A stretch of 64,000 nt of DNA, taken from Alteromonas sp. ASW11-130 (lineage in GTDB: Bacteria; Pseudomonadota; Gammaproteobacteria; Enterobacterales; Alteromonadaceae). Every line of letters starts with the position of its first letter. The stretch's first letter is position 1. The position numbers were made by a program, and so were the translations under genes. Shown here one piece after another: positions 17,649-26,410 of this stretch. The DNA is taken from contig NZ_JAPFRE010000005.1 in the NCBI RefSeq assembly GCF_026183735.1, forward strand, positions 124,001-188,000, written 5' to 3'. Under the pieces are notes generated by a model, which saw only the letters and a program-made list of their open reading frames with translations, ran no database searches and was not told the DNA's origin.

Positions 17649-19484
17649 ATGGCGCAAAGCAAGCAGTCTCAGATTAAACTCCTGATTGCAAAAGGTAAAG
17701 AGCAAGGTTATCTAACTTTTTCAGAGGTAAATGACCACCTGCCGCAAGATATTGTCGATTCTGATCAAATCGAAGATATCATCCGCATGATTAATGACAT
17801 GGGTATTCAGGTTGGCGAATCGGCCCCCGACGCCGACGAATTACTTATGCAAGAAGCAACCGCTGATGAAGATGCAGCAGAAGCTGCTGCACAAGCACTG
17901 GCTACGGTAGAAAGCGAAATTGGACGCACCACTGATCCTGTCCGCATGTATATGCGTGAAATGGGTACGGTGGAGTTGCTTACCCGCGAAGGCGAAATTG
18001 AAATTGCCAAGCGTATTGAAGATGGTATAAATCAGGTTCAATGTTCGGTCGCTGAATATCCAGAAGCCATTACTTACTTACTTGAGCAATGGGATTTGTA
18101 TGAAGCGGAAGAGATCCGCTTGGGCGATATTATTTCCGGATTTGTTAATCCAGATGATGAGCAGGACTTAGCACCTACCGCTACTCACATCGGTTCTGAG
18201 CTGTCGGAAGAGCAGCTGGAAGAGGAAGACGAAGACGATGAAGACGACGATTCCAGTGATGAAGATGATAGCGGCGTTGATCCGGAAGAGGCACGCGAGA
18301 AATTTGCCAAGCTTCGTGAACAGTATGCCATTACGCGTTCAGTAATAGAGAAAAAAGGCCGCGCTCACAAAGATTCTCGCAAACAGATTGAAGCTTTGAG
18401 CGAAGTTTTTAAAGAGTTCCGATTAGTACCCAAACAGTTTGACCGTTTGGTGAGAAACATGCGTGACATGATGGACAAAGTACGCATACAGGAACGTTTG
18501 GTAATGAAAAACTGCGTCATGAACGCAAAAATGCCAAAGAAAGACTTCATTAAAGCATTTGCAGGTAATGAAACATCTACGCAATGGTTGTTTGATATTT
18601 TAGCTTCCGACGCAGCTTACGCCGAACCGCTGAAGACTTATCAGGAAGATATCGAGCGTAGCGTGAGTAAAATGAATCAGGTCGAGCAGGAAACGGGCCT
18701 TGTCATTTCTGATATAAAAGATATCAACCGTCGTATGTCAATTGGTGAGGCCAAAGCCCGCCGAGCGAAAAAAGAAATGGTAGAAGCCAACTTGAGGTTG
18801 GTTATTTCAATCGCGAAAAAATATACTAACCGTGGCTTGCAATTCCTTGATTTAATTCAGGAAGGTAACATCGGGTTGATGAAAGCGGTAGATAAGTTCG
18901 AATATCGTCGTGGTTATAAGTTTTCAACTTATGCAACCTGGTGGATCCGTCAGGCAATTACTCGCTCGATCGCCGATCAGGCACGTACTATCCGTATTCC
19001 TGTTCACATGATAGAAACTATCAATAAACTGAACCGCATTTCTCGACAAATGCTTCAGGAGATGGGCCGCGAACCGACACCAGAAGAATTGTCCGAACGC
19101 ATGTTAATGCCAGAAGATAAGATCCGCAAAGTTCTCAAGATTGCTAAAGAACCGATCTCAATGGAAACCCCCATCGGTGATGATGAAGATTCACATCTTG
19201 GTGATTTTATTGAAGACAGCACTATTATACAGCCTCTTGATTCAGCTACTGGCGGTAGCTTAAAAGATGCTACACAAGAAGTATTAGCTGGCTTAACTGC
19301 TCGTGAGGCGAAAGTGTTGCGTATGCGTTTTGGTATCGACATGAATACCGATCATACTTTGGAAGAAGTGGGTAAACAGTTTGACGTTACCCGTGAACGT
19401 ATTCGTCAGATTGAGGCAAAAGCGCTACGTAAACTGCGTCATCCAAGCCGCTCAGAACAACTGAAAAGTTTCTTAGACGAGTAA
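17649..19484 (+). CDS. rpoD: RNA polymerase sigma-70 factor RpoD
   Basis: Primary housekeeping sigma factor. From ATG 17649 ([12 protein letters not shown], the family start) it has 611 aa, near E. coli RpoD (613). It shows region 1.1, region 1.2 ([11 protein letters not shown]), an acidic non-conserved insert rich in E/D (~190-215), regions 2.1-2.4 ([35 protein letters not shown]), region 3 and region 4.2 helix-turn-helix ([20 protein letters not shown]). Last gene of the operon and followed by a strong terminator. Confidence 0.98.
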   Translation: MAQSKQSQIKLLIAKGKEQGYLTFSEVNDHLPQDIVDSDQIEDIIRMINDMGIQVGESAPDADELLMQEATADEDAAEAAAQALATVESEIGRTTDPVRMYMREMGTVELLTREGEIEIAKRIEDGINQVQCSVAEYPEAITYLLEQWDLYEAEEIRLGDIISGFVNPDDEQDLAPTATHIGSELSEEQLEEEDEDDEDDDSSDEDDSGVDPEEAREKFAKLREQYAITRSVIEKKGRAHKDSRKQIEALSEVFKEFRLVPKQFDRLVRNMRDMMDKVRIQERLVMKNCVMNAKMPKKDFIKAFAGNETSTQWLFDILASDAAYAEPLKTYQEDIERSVSKMNQVEQETGLVISDIKDINRRMSIGEAKARRAKKEMVEANLRLVISIAKKYTNRGLQFLDLIQEGNIGLMKAVDKFEYRRGYKFSTYATWWIRQAITRSIADQARTIRIPVHMIETINKLNRISRQMLQEMGREPTPEELSERMLMPEDKIRKVLKIAKEPISMETPIGDDEDSHLGDFIEDSTIIQPLDSATGGSLKDATQEVLAGLTAREAKVLRMRFGIDMNTDHTLEEVGKQFDVTRERIRQIEAKALRKLRHPSRSEQLKSFLDE

Positions 19485-19502
19485 GTTTATACATCAAAGC
19501 TA

Positions 19503-19528
19503 AAACCGGCTGTATGGCCGGTTTTTTT
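19503..19528 (+). terminator. Terminator after rpoD
   Basis: Perfect stem AAACCGGC / GCCGGTTT, loop TGTATG, followed by a run of T. It closes the macromolecular-synthesis operon. Confidence 0.95.
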
Positions 19529-19531
19529 ATG

Positions 19532-19938
19532 TCAATTTGCAAGTTTAAGTACGGTGATTGGTGGGAAACATTTATTAAAGTTGAGGTAAATTAACCCCAA
19601 CATATACGCCCCGATGATAGCTAGAACATCATATACATCAAATTGCTGAGCGGTGAATATTTGTTGTAATTCATATACCACGCTGCCGATGCACACCAGC
19701 CACCACTCTTTCATTTTAAGCCTTCGGTTTGAAAGCGTACTTATCAACTCTGACAAAAAAGCATACCAAGGGTATAAAAAAAAGACGGCGCACTTCCCAA
19801 TACGATTTCAAAACCGTGTTCAGGGTCCAGCACCTGCCATCGGTACGTTTGTATAGCTAGTGAAGTCGTCACGCAGGCTAGCGCCCCGACGTACGTTGAT
19901 AATCGATACATACATTTTTGCACGGCAGTGTCCCCCAC
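19532..19938 (-). pseudogene. Frameshifted small membrane protein, VanZ-like, next to a GG-leader peptide
   Basis: Two overlapping minus-strand frames read as one protein if one base is added in the T6 run at 19760-19755 (plus-strand A6). The first part (GTG 19938) gives an N-terminal helix and LDPEHGFEIVLGSAPSFFYTLGMLF; the second continues LSELISTLSNRRLKMKEWW, then VCIGSVVYELQQIFTAQQF and DVYDVLAIIGAYMLGLIYL. The joined product would be ~135 aa with about four hydrophobic segments and a pattern reminiscent of VanZ-type proteins (SAPSF ... YELQQ ... FDVYDVLA). AGAGGGGG precedes the GTG. It starts 12 bp after the GG-peptide stop. It may be a true frameshift, a sequencing error or slippage; an immunity role is only inferred from position. 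Confidence 0.6.
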
Positions 19939-19950
19939 CGTGCCCCCTCT

Positions 19951-20139
19951 TTATAGCTTGTTTAATGGCGACGCCATATTGTGTCTCGACATTAATTGAA
20001 AACTAGCGTTATTCGCTGCGTGCCATAACCCTTCCATCGCCAGACTAAAGCCCCACCCGCGCAAAACACCTCCCCAACCGCCGACAACTTGCTCTACCTC
20101 TGCTGCATTCAATACCATTGGTATATTTTCTGCTTTCAT
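19951..20139 (-). CDS. Double-glycine leader peptide, bacteriocin/microcin-like
   Basis: A 62-residue peptide from ATG 20139 (ribosome site AAGGA, 5-nt spacing). Residues 10-21, LNAAEVEQVVGG, match the GG-leader consensus closely: Leu -12, Glu -8, Val -7, Val -4, Gly -2, Gly -1. Cleavage after G21 would give a 41-residue core starting WGGVLRGWGFSLAMEGLW, rich in Gly and Trp, followed by a polar tail. In known systems such leaders are removed by C39-peptidase ABC exporters; none is within this window's neighbourhood. A small membrane protein follows 12 bp downstream, as expected for an immunity gene. The frame is open to 20256, but the upstream part lacks a ribosome site. Peptide class and activity are inferred. 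Confidence 0.65.
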   Translation of the reverse strand: MKAENIPMVLNAAEVEQVVGGWGGVLRGWGFSLAMEGLWHAANNASFQLMSRHNMASPLNKL

Positions 20140-20603
20140 AAAATTCCTTTTCAGCGTAGTTAGTAAAGTGAGGTTTACCTTCGAACATATCGTATCAGCT
20201 GTGTTTGCAGTAGAACCTGAACAATAGTTGGGTTTTAGCGATGTAGAATTCTTCAAACGCTGATGAGCTATAGGAATATAAAGCGCTTTCTTTTACCGTG
20301 AATACTCGTCAAACTACTTACCTTTCATTGCGAAGTACTGGAATTAAATTGCCTATGAACCTCGGGCTAGTTTCATTGCTCTTCGCACGAGTTAAATACA
20401 ATGGGGTAGTAAAGGAGTGTATACCACTAATAAGTGCCGACTGTTTACAAGTTACTATGTATGTAAAGTGTTATCAGGTTTCCTCTATCCCTGTGCAAGA
20501 CTTAAAGACATTTAACTGACTACCAGCCGAAAGTAGTGGGAAAGGAGTGGCGACTTCTGTAGCATCAAACTACTTTTGCCATGTTAACTAATGCTGTAAA
20601 TTC
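20140..20603. other. Intergenic region between peptide and aminopeptidase remnant
   Basis: 464 bp between divergent units. It should contain the promoters of the GG-peptide gene (leftward) and of the M1 gene (rightward), but I cannot assign convincing -35/-10 pairs. A 73-codon frame at 20298-20519 has no ribosome site or recognisable sequence. Confidence 0.5.
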
Positions 20604-23135
20604 GTGAAGTTAAATTTAAGAATTATTATTCCTCTAAGATTAGTTGTGCCTTTTATCGCGGTGATTATTTCGCTTCCTGCAAAAGTTTTCGCAGAAAGCT
20701 ACCGCTTACCAGATAATATCTCAGTGACGAAGCAGTCTGTGTATCTGACGATCACACCCGGAGAATCCACTTTCACAGGGAGAACGAGCTTGGAGCTGTT
20801 AATGGATAGCCCCCGAGATACCATTGTTTATCATAGTCACGGTTGAGCTATTAGTTCAGCCGAACTGGAATATGAAAAAGAGCGTTATCCTTTAAGCATC
20901 GGGTATGCGGATAAGTTTGAAACCATAACTCACTTGCTGTCGAAAAACATCACGGGAAAGGCTACATTAAATATAACTTTTTCAGGCTAAATTAATGGCG
21001 CTAACGATATTAAAGGCCTGTTTCTTCTCAGTGAAAGCTGGCATAAGCCCTATATTTTTTCACAATTTCAGGAGATGGAAGCTCGTCGCGTCTTTCCCTC
21101 GCTTGATGATCCAAGCAAGAAAACATCTTTCACTTTCACCTTAAATATCCCTGATAGCATGGAGGCTTTGCATACTACACGCCCAGTTTCTGTCGTTAGA
21201 AAAGGCACGCGAAAAATAGTCCAGTTTGCTTCCACAGCAAAGATAAATACAGATGTTCTGGCCCTTGCTGTAGGTAATTTCAATTCACAAACATTAACAG
21301 AAACCAGCCTGAAGTCTCAAATATACTCACCGGTTGGTTTAGAAGTAGAGGTCCCCGAAAGTCTAGGACTACTAGTAAAGCAATCTGTTAGCTATATGAG
21401 AGATTATCTCGGCACCCCATTTCCCTATGACAAGCTGGATTTTTTACTCACCCCTTTAGGCACGTTGGCTGCAATGGAAAACGTCGGTTTAATTGCGTTA
21501 AATACCAACCAACTACCCCATGCCGATTTCAGCAATTATGACACTTGTAACTTTCGTAAGCTCGTCGCCCATGAAATCGCTCATATGTGGTTTGGAAATC
21601 ATATTACGATGGCCTGGTATGACGACATGTGGCTCAATGAATCTTTTTCTGAGTTTTTTGCGGCTAAAATCGTCCACCATTATTACCCAGACAATAAGTC
21701 GTGTACTTTTGCCCCCCAGGCCGAAGCGTTCAGAGATGATAGTGTAAGTGCCAGACCAATAAAGAGAGTTGTAAAAAATCGTGCAGATAACGAAGGCGCT
21801 GGACAACTCTTCTATACAAAAGGCAGAGCTCTACTGGACATGATTGAAGGCCACGTGGGCCAGGCTTTATTTCGTCAAAAAATACGCGAGTATGTTCTGG
21901 CGCATTCCGGCGACAATGTTACCACTGCCGACTTTACCGACCTGTTCCCGCCAAAGTATTTCGTTTCAGATATCGTCGCATCGTTCACTGAGCAGTCTGG
22001 TTATCCGCTGGTTTTACTTTTAGAAGAAAAAGGAGAATTTTTCTTCTCTCAGCAAAGCTATCATGGTGAGAAAAATAAACGATGGGTTATACCTATAACT
22101 TTAAAAGTGTTGGCAGGAAAGAATATTTCGGTTCACCAGCTATTACTTAGTAAAGAAATACAGCCCATTGAAGGGATTGTATTAAATCAGCCACTCTTTA
22201 TTGATGGGAATGGTATTGGATATTTCAGATGGGAAAGAAAATCAGATAATCCTGCTTTTCCACTAAACAATCTAACAATATCAGAACGTTTAGCTAGCAT
22301 GAATAACAATAACGCTTTGGCTAACTCAGGCCGATTGAATTATAAAGCCTATGTGGATGAGTTAATTCGTGTACTCAACGATTTACCCTTTAACAGTCTC
22401 GAAGTAGTAACAGCACTGGATGTATTAAACAACTCTTTCATTGAATTAGTCCCCGCACCCTTACAAAAAACCTATGTTGACTATATCAGAAGCAAACTAT
22501 CTCTCGATGTACCTTGGGAGACCCTCATTAGATATGATACAGGGAGTCAATGGCTGGAATTATATGGTGTCCACTTTAAATCTGAAGAAGCGATACAGTT
22601 TGCTAATGATTATTTTTCACAGACGCCTATAACTGAACTTAAGAGTAGGGTTTCAGTTCTTCGAGTTTTAGCTTCGAATTCAACTAACGAAGAATACAAC
22701 TCCCTATTAAAATTGTTCAATGTTGATAACCTGAATGTCAAAGAAGATGTGCTGGATTCACTGGGTTATGTTGCCAATACACAGCAGTTGACGCGCTTTT
22801 ATGATTTCCTACTTAGTAATGAGACCAAAGGTTTTGTTATCGATTATCGATTTCAGTTCCCAATATTCCAGCCCAAGTTACGAGAGGCGGCAGCAAGGTA
22901 TATTCAGAAACATAGCTTGAATATCCGTGAACGCATTCCAGAAGATCAACTTCAGTGGTTTCCCTATAATTTTTTGACATCCTGCTCTTTCAGCGAAAGC
23001 AAATTAGTAAGCGATACATTTTCCGAATGGTCAGATGTTTTAGGCCTTAATGAAAAGTTAGAGATTGTTCTGGAAGGGATTCATACCTGTCAAAACAATT
23101 CGAGAGTGACAATAAAGCAACTCGCGGATTTCTAA
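20604..23135 (+). pseudogene. M1-family aminopeptidase gene with two in-frame stop codons
   Basis: One reading frame of 843 codons encodes an M1 zinc aminopeptidase but is interrupted by TGA at 20844-20846 and TAA at 20988-20990. Sequence on both sides of each stop reads sensibly as M1 (signal peptide ending PAKVFAES; SSAELEYEKERYPLSIGYAD; INGANDIKGLFLLSESWHKPYIFSQFQEMEARRVFPSLDDP), so these are point nonsense changes, not frameshifts. The catalytic domain is intact: GTLAAMEN (GxMEN-type) and HEIAHMWFGNHI ... WLNESFSEFF (HExxH-18-E). The C-terminal helical domain runs to the stop at 23135. Translation could in theory restart at ATG 21075, but that product would lack the signal peptide and N-terminal domain. 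Most likely a recently inactivated gene. Confidence 0.8.
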
Positions 23136-23810
23136 TTGATTTGCAGACTATACCACGTCACTAAATTACGAACTCTTATACGTATAGTACAGACATTAGT
23201 GCACTATAAAACGGGAGAAGCGCAACGTTATCTTACCATTTCAAATTGGTACCTGATTGAAAGTGGCTGCCTGCTTGAGCCATTTGCGGTCAGAAATTTC
23301 CATCGCACCATAACTGCAAAGCGTGATCATTGCGGCGGAAGCCGTAACCTCCCTAACAGGCTGACTAGTTAGGACAATACTTTTACTCTTTCGAGTGAAA
23401 CTTTAAATTATAGAGAAGTAGGTTCCATATTGAGGCAGAAAAGATTAGCTACGTTGCATCGCTTGTGGAAAAACAGGTTGATCTCACAATTGAATCCCAA
23501 TTTACGCGATCAATACCCAGAGATTCTTTAGTTGCGGTGTAACAGCCCCTATAAAACCATAAAGAAGGTTGCAGCCTTCGTCGCAATGACGAAAGATTTT
23601 TAACTACCTGGACGACGACAACCAGCTTATAGCAAATTTGTCAGTTTAGGTCGAAAATTTCATCAAAAAAGAGAAAGGCAGGATAAAACCTTAGGCGACT
23701 CCTAAGGAACAGAGACAATTGGATATACAATACGAGAGCCTAACTTCGACAACTGCGCTGAAAGATTAACACCGTCGCCCCACAAAGTAACGGCACATTA
23801 GTTCTGTATG
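23136..23810. other. 675-bp intergenic region with small inverted repeats
   Basis: No credible gene. Three short inverted repeats are visible: CCTAAC/GTTAGG (23352-23373), TTCGTC-GCAAT-GACGAA (23577-23593, similar to widespread REP-type intergenic repeats) and CCTTAGG-CGACT-CCTAAGG (23689-23707). None is followed by a T-run. Confidence 0.5.
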
Positions 23811-24620
23811 TCAGGCCGCTTGACTGCTACGTCTATGCATCACTAATGGCAGCCTAATCTTTATTATATAAATAATAAGCACCGCCAAAGGAAAGAAACC
23901 GAAAGCGACGGGTAAGATACTGGTTTCAAACCAGGTGGGAAACACCTGTGTTTGTCCAAAAAACAATGAACCTGATGCGATAAAAAATGACATACACAGT
24001 CGCCATAGGTGACGACTGATTCTGGCCTTCGCAGTAAGTGTTTTCCTTACTAGTACATTTATTTCACCTATGAGCGCTAGCCCACCAGCCACAATGAATA
24101 GAACGTAAGCCTGTGGGGGAGAACCGTCGAAAGAACCATTAGGACTTTGCTGTGCTAAATACATAAACAGCCCTCCCATTGTAGTAATGATAGCCGCTAC
24201 GCCCAGCCCGATTTTTTCCCCATAACCCGCGACAAAGTGTTTGCGCCGTGCAGCTGTAACGCCCGTGATAAGAAGATAAAGTGCCAATACACTGGCTACA
24301 AAATTGGTACTTTGCTGTGAATCTAAAAAGGGTGCGACAAACGCCGCTATTAGGTAACAAACGGCCATGGAAACAACAAATACTCGCCCTGCTAAACGAT
24401 GAAAATGTCCTCCCTTGACAGCAAGACTGGCTACCAATCCCGATAAAATCCCCAAAACCCCACCGCCTATGTGACCATATAACATGACTGAGGCCCCAAA
24501 ATGAAAAAGCCAGTGAGAATTTGGATCCGCGACAAGGTTGTTTGCATTGGCCTCTGTCGGTAGCAATAATGTAAGGAAAATAGAGGCAATCAGCGAATAG
24601 CGTGACGAAGTGACATTCAT
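23811..24620 (-). CDS. Multi-pass membrane protein (DUF2306-like)
   Basis: A 269-residue membrane protein of unknown function with an N-terminal signal-like helix and about seven further hydrophobic segments. Features reminiscent of DUF2306-type proteins are the GHIGGGVLGILSG segment followed by KGGHFHRLAGRVFVVSM, with histidines placed at helix ends, and late arginine-rich RISRHLWRLCMSF. ATG at 24620 is chosen with GAGG upstream; a TTG five codons earlier is less likely. Divergent from the symporter gene; no operon partner. Function not assigned. Confidence 0.65.
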   Translation of the reverse strand: MNVTSSRYSLIASIFLTLLLPTEANANNLVADPNSHWLFHFGASVMLYGHIGGGVLGILSGLVASLAVKGGHFHRLAGRVFVVSMAVCYLIAAFVAPFLDSQQSTNFVASVLALYLLITGVTAARRKHFVAGYGEKIGLGVAAIITTMGGLFMYLAQQSPNGSFDGSPPQAYVLFIVAGGLALIGEINVLVRKTLTAKARISRHLWRLCMSFFIASGSLFFGQTQVFPTWFETSILPVAFGFFPLAVLIIYIIKIRLPLVMHRRSSQAA

Positions 24621-24841
24621 GGGAAGATACCTCAATAAAGGTTGTTAAGAGGAGATTATATTCCCTTAGTGGCTCGGTAAAGCCGTAAACTGTTGCCAAA
24701 TATGTCGTTATTCGAAAAACTTACCAATATCTGCTATTTCTAAATACGTGCAACCCGCACTTTGATCGTATATCACATTTGCATTCTTGGAATCACGGTC
24801 ATGCCAGATTCAACTAATTTTAATCAATAGAAGAGCGTTTA

Positions 24842-26407
24842 ATGTCTATACTCGACTACGTAATTGTTTCAAGTTACTTAATTGGCCTTCTGTTACTCGG
24901 GTTTTTCTTACGCCATCAACATAACAAACAAGATTACTTTTTAGGCAGTCGCAGTCTTAGTTGGCCCGCGCTCACGCTTTCCGTAATGGCAACCCAACTC
25001 TCCGCTGTAAGTTTCATCTCTGCTCCTGCTTTTGTTGGATTACGTGACGGGGGCGGCTTAATCTGGCTTTCTTATGAGTTAGCACTGCCTATTGCTGTTG
25101 CGCTTCTGCTTTGGAAGCTTATGCCCACGCTACATCGCATAGGTGTGGTTAGCGTTTATGATTTTCTGGAGCAACGATTTTCCCGTTTCACCCGCTTGCT
25201 GATCAGTGCCGTGTTCCAATTTAGCCGTTCGTTTGCGACCGCCATTATGATTTATGCGGTATCTATTCTGCTGCAAAGTACCATGGGGATTGGACAGTAT
25301 TTTTCTCTACTGGCTATCGGCATCATTACTTTAATCTACTCTGCTATGGGCGGGATGAAAGCGGTGGTGTATGGCGATGCTATCCAGATGGTACTAATAG
25401 TCGCGGGGGCATGCGTATGTCTATGGGTAGGCCTTGGTGCAGTCGGCGGGTGGAACGTCGTTTTCGACACGATTTCAGCTGCACGACTTCAAGCGGTGAA
25501 TGTATCGACATTTGGTATGCATGGGAATGATTTTGGTCTGCTTCCTATGTTGTTTGGTGGCGTTATTTTGTATGCATCATATTATGGCTGCGACCAATCT
25601 GAGGCTCAACGCTCGCTTTCTAACAAGTCAGTGGGTGACCTAAGAAAGATGTTATTCGCGGTGGCAGTCCTGCGTTTCCCCATTGTCCTTATTTACTGCT
25701 TAGCGGGCCTGGTGGTGGGATCATTGGTCATGACCAATGCCGACTTACGCCAGCAAATTCCCATCGATAACCCTGACTGGATGATGCCTATTTTTATTGT
25801 CCAATATTTACCTAATGGTGTTCTTGGCTTGTTGGTTGTTGCTATTATGGCGGCTGCTATGTCTTCCCTTAGTTCTGCCATAAACAGTCTAGCCGCCGTT
25901 ACCACAGAAGATATTCAACGTGTTCGCAAGAAACGTTTAAACGATAATCAATACCTCAACCTCGCGCGATTTGCGGGTATTTGCTGGGGGGGTATTACAC
26001 TTACACTTTCGCTGTATGCAGGGGATATCGCACCCACAATAATAGAAGCTATCAACAAAATCGGTTCGGTATTTTATGGGCCCGTCCTGGCAACATTCTT
26101 ACTCGGTGTACACAGTAGACGGGTGAATGCCAAAGGAGTAAATACCGGTTTATTGGTCGGTGTCGCCGTTAATTTGAGCTTGTGGCTGAGTGAGAGCGAC
26201 GTTTTCTGGTTCTGGTGGAATGTTACGGGCTTTGCAGTATGTGTTGTCACCGCGCTGTCGATTTCTCAGCTTTCGCAATCTGAACGAGTAAATGTTGTAA
26301 CAACAAAAGGTTTGTCAGCTTTGGAAGGACTTTTGTTGGTAAGCTGGACAGCGATATTGATTGCTTTCTGTTTATCACTGCCCACTTTGTTTACTTTCCT
26401 ACCCTAA
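24842..26407 (+). CDS. Sodium:solute symporter (SSS family)
   Basis: Inner-membrane Na+-coupled transporter of the SSS/SLC5 family. 521 aa with about 13 hydrophobic segments; recognisable segments are the DYFLGSRSLSWPALTLSVMATQLSAVSFIS helix pair near residues 33-60, GGMKAVVYGDAIQM near 175 and AIMAAAMSSLSSAINSLAAVTTEDI near 335-360, which carries the Na2-site serines. The substrate cannot be told from sequence; relatives carry sugars, amino acids or organic acids. Its stop is 3 bp from the stop of the convergent RND gene. Confidence 0.88.
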   Translation: MSILDYVIVSSYLIGLLLLGFFLRHQHNKQDYFLGSRSLSWPALTLSVMATQLSAVSFISAPAFVGLRDGGGLIWLSYELALPIAVALLLWKLMPTLHRIGVVSVYDFLEQRFSRFTRLLISAVFQFSRSFATAIMIYAVSILLQSTMGIGQYFSLLAIGIITLIYSAMGGMKAVVYGDAIQMVLIVAGACVCLWVGLGAVGGWNVVFDTISAARLQAVNVSTFGMHGNDFGLLPMLFGGVILYASYYGCDQSEAQRSLSNKSVGDLRKMLFAVAVLRFPIVLIYCLAGLVVGSLVMTNADLRQQIPIDNPDWMMPIFIVQYLPNGVLGLLVVAIMAAAMSSLSSAINSLAAVTTEDIQRVRKKRLNDNQYLNLARFAGICWGGITLTLSLYAGDIAPTIIEAINKIGSVFYGPVLATFLLGVHSRRVNAKGVNTGLLVGVAVNLSLWLSESDVFWFWWNVTGFAVCVVTALSISQLSQSERVNVVTTKGLSALEGLLLVSWTAILIAFCLSLPTLFTFLP

Positions 26408-26410
26408 CTG

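Noticed and set aside
20298..20519. 73-codon plus-strand frame upstream of the aminopeptidase remnant.
   Set aside because: No ribosome site, no recognisable sequence pattern, lies in the divergent promoter region.
20844..20990. TGA and TAA in the M1 gene as recoded codons (selenocysteine or readthrough).
   Set aside because: No cysteine-type active site or SECIS-like hairpin at the TGA, and the second stop is TAA; nonsense mutation is simpler.
23136..23372. 78-codon frame directly after the aminopeptidase stop.
   Set aside because: No ribosome site; composition looks random and overlaps inverted repeats.
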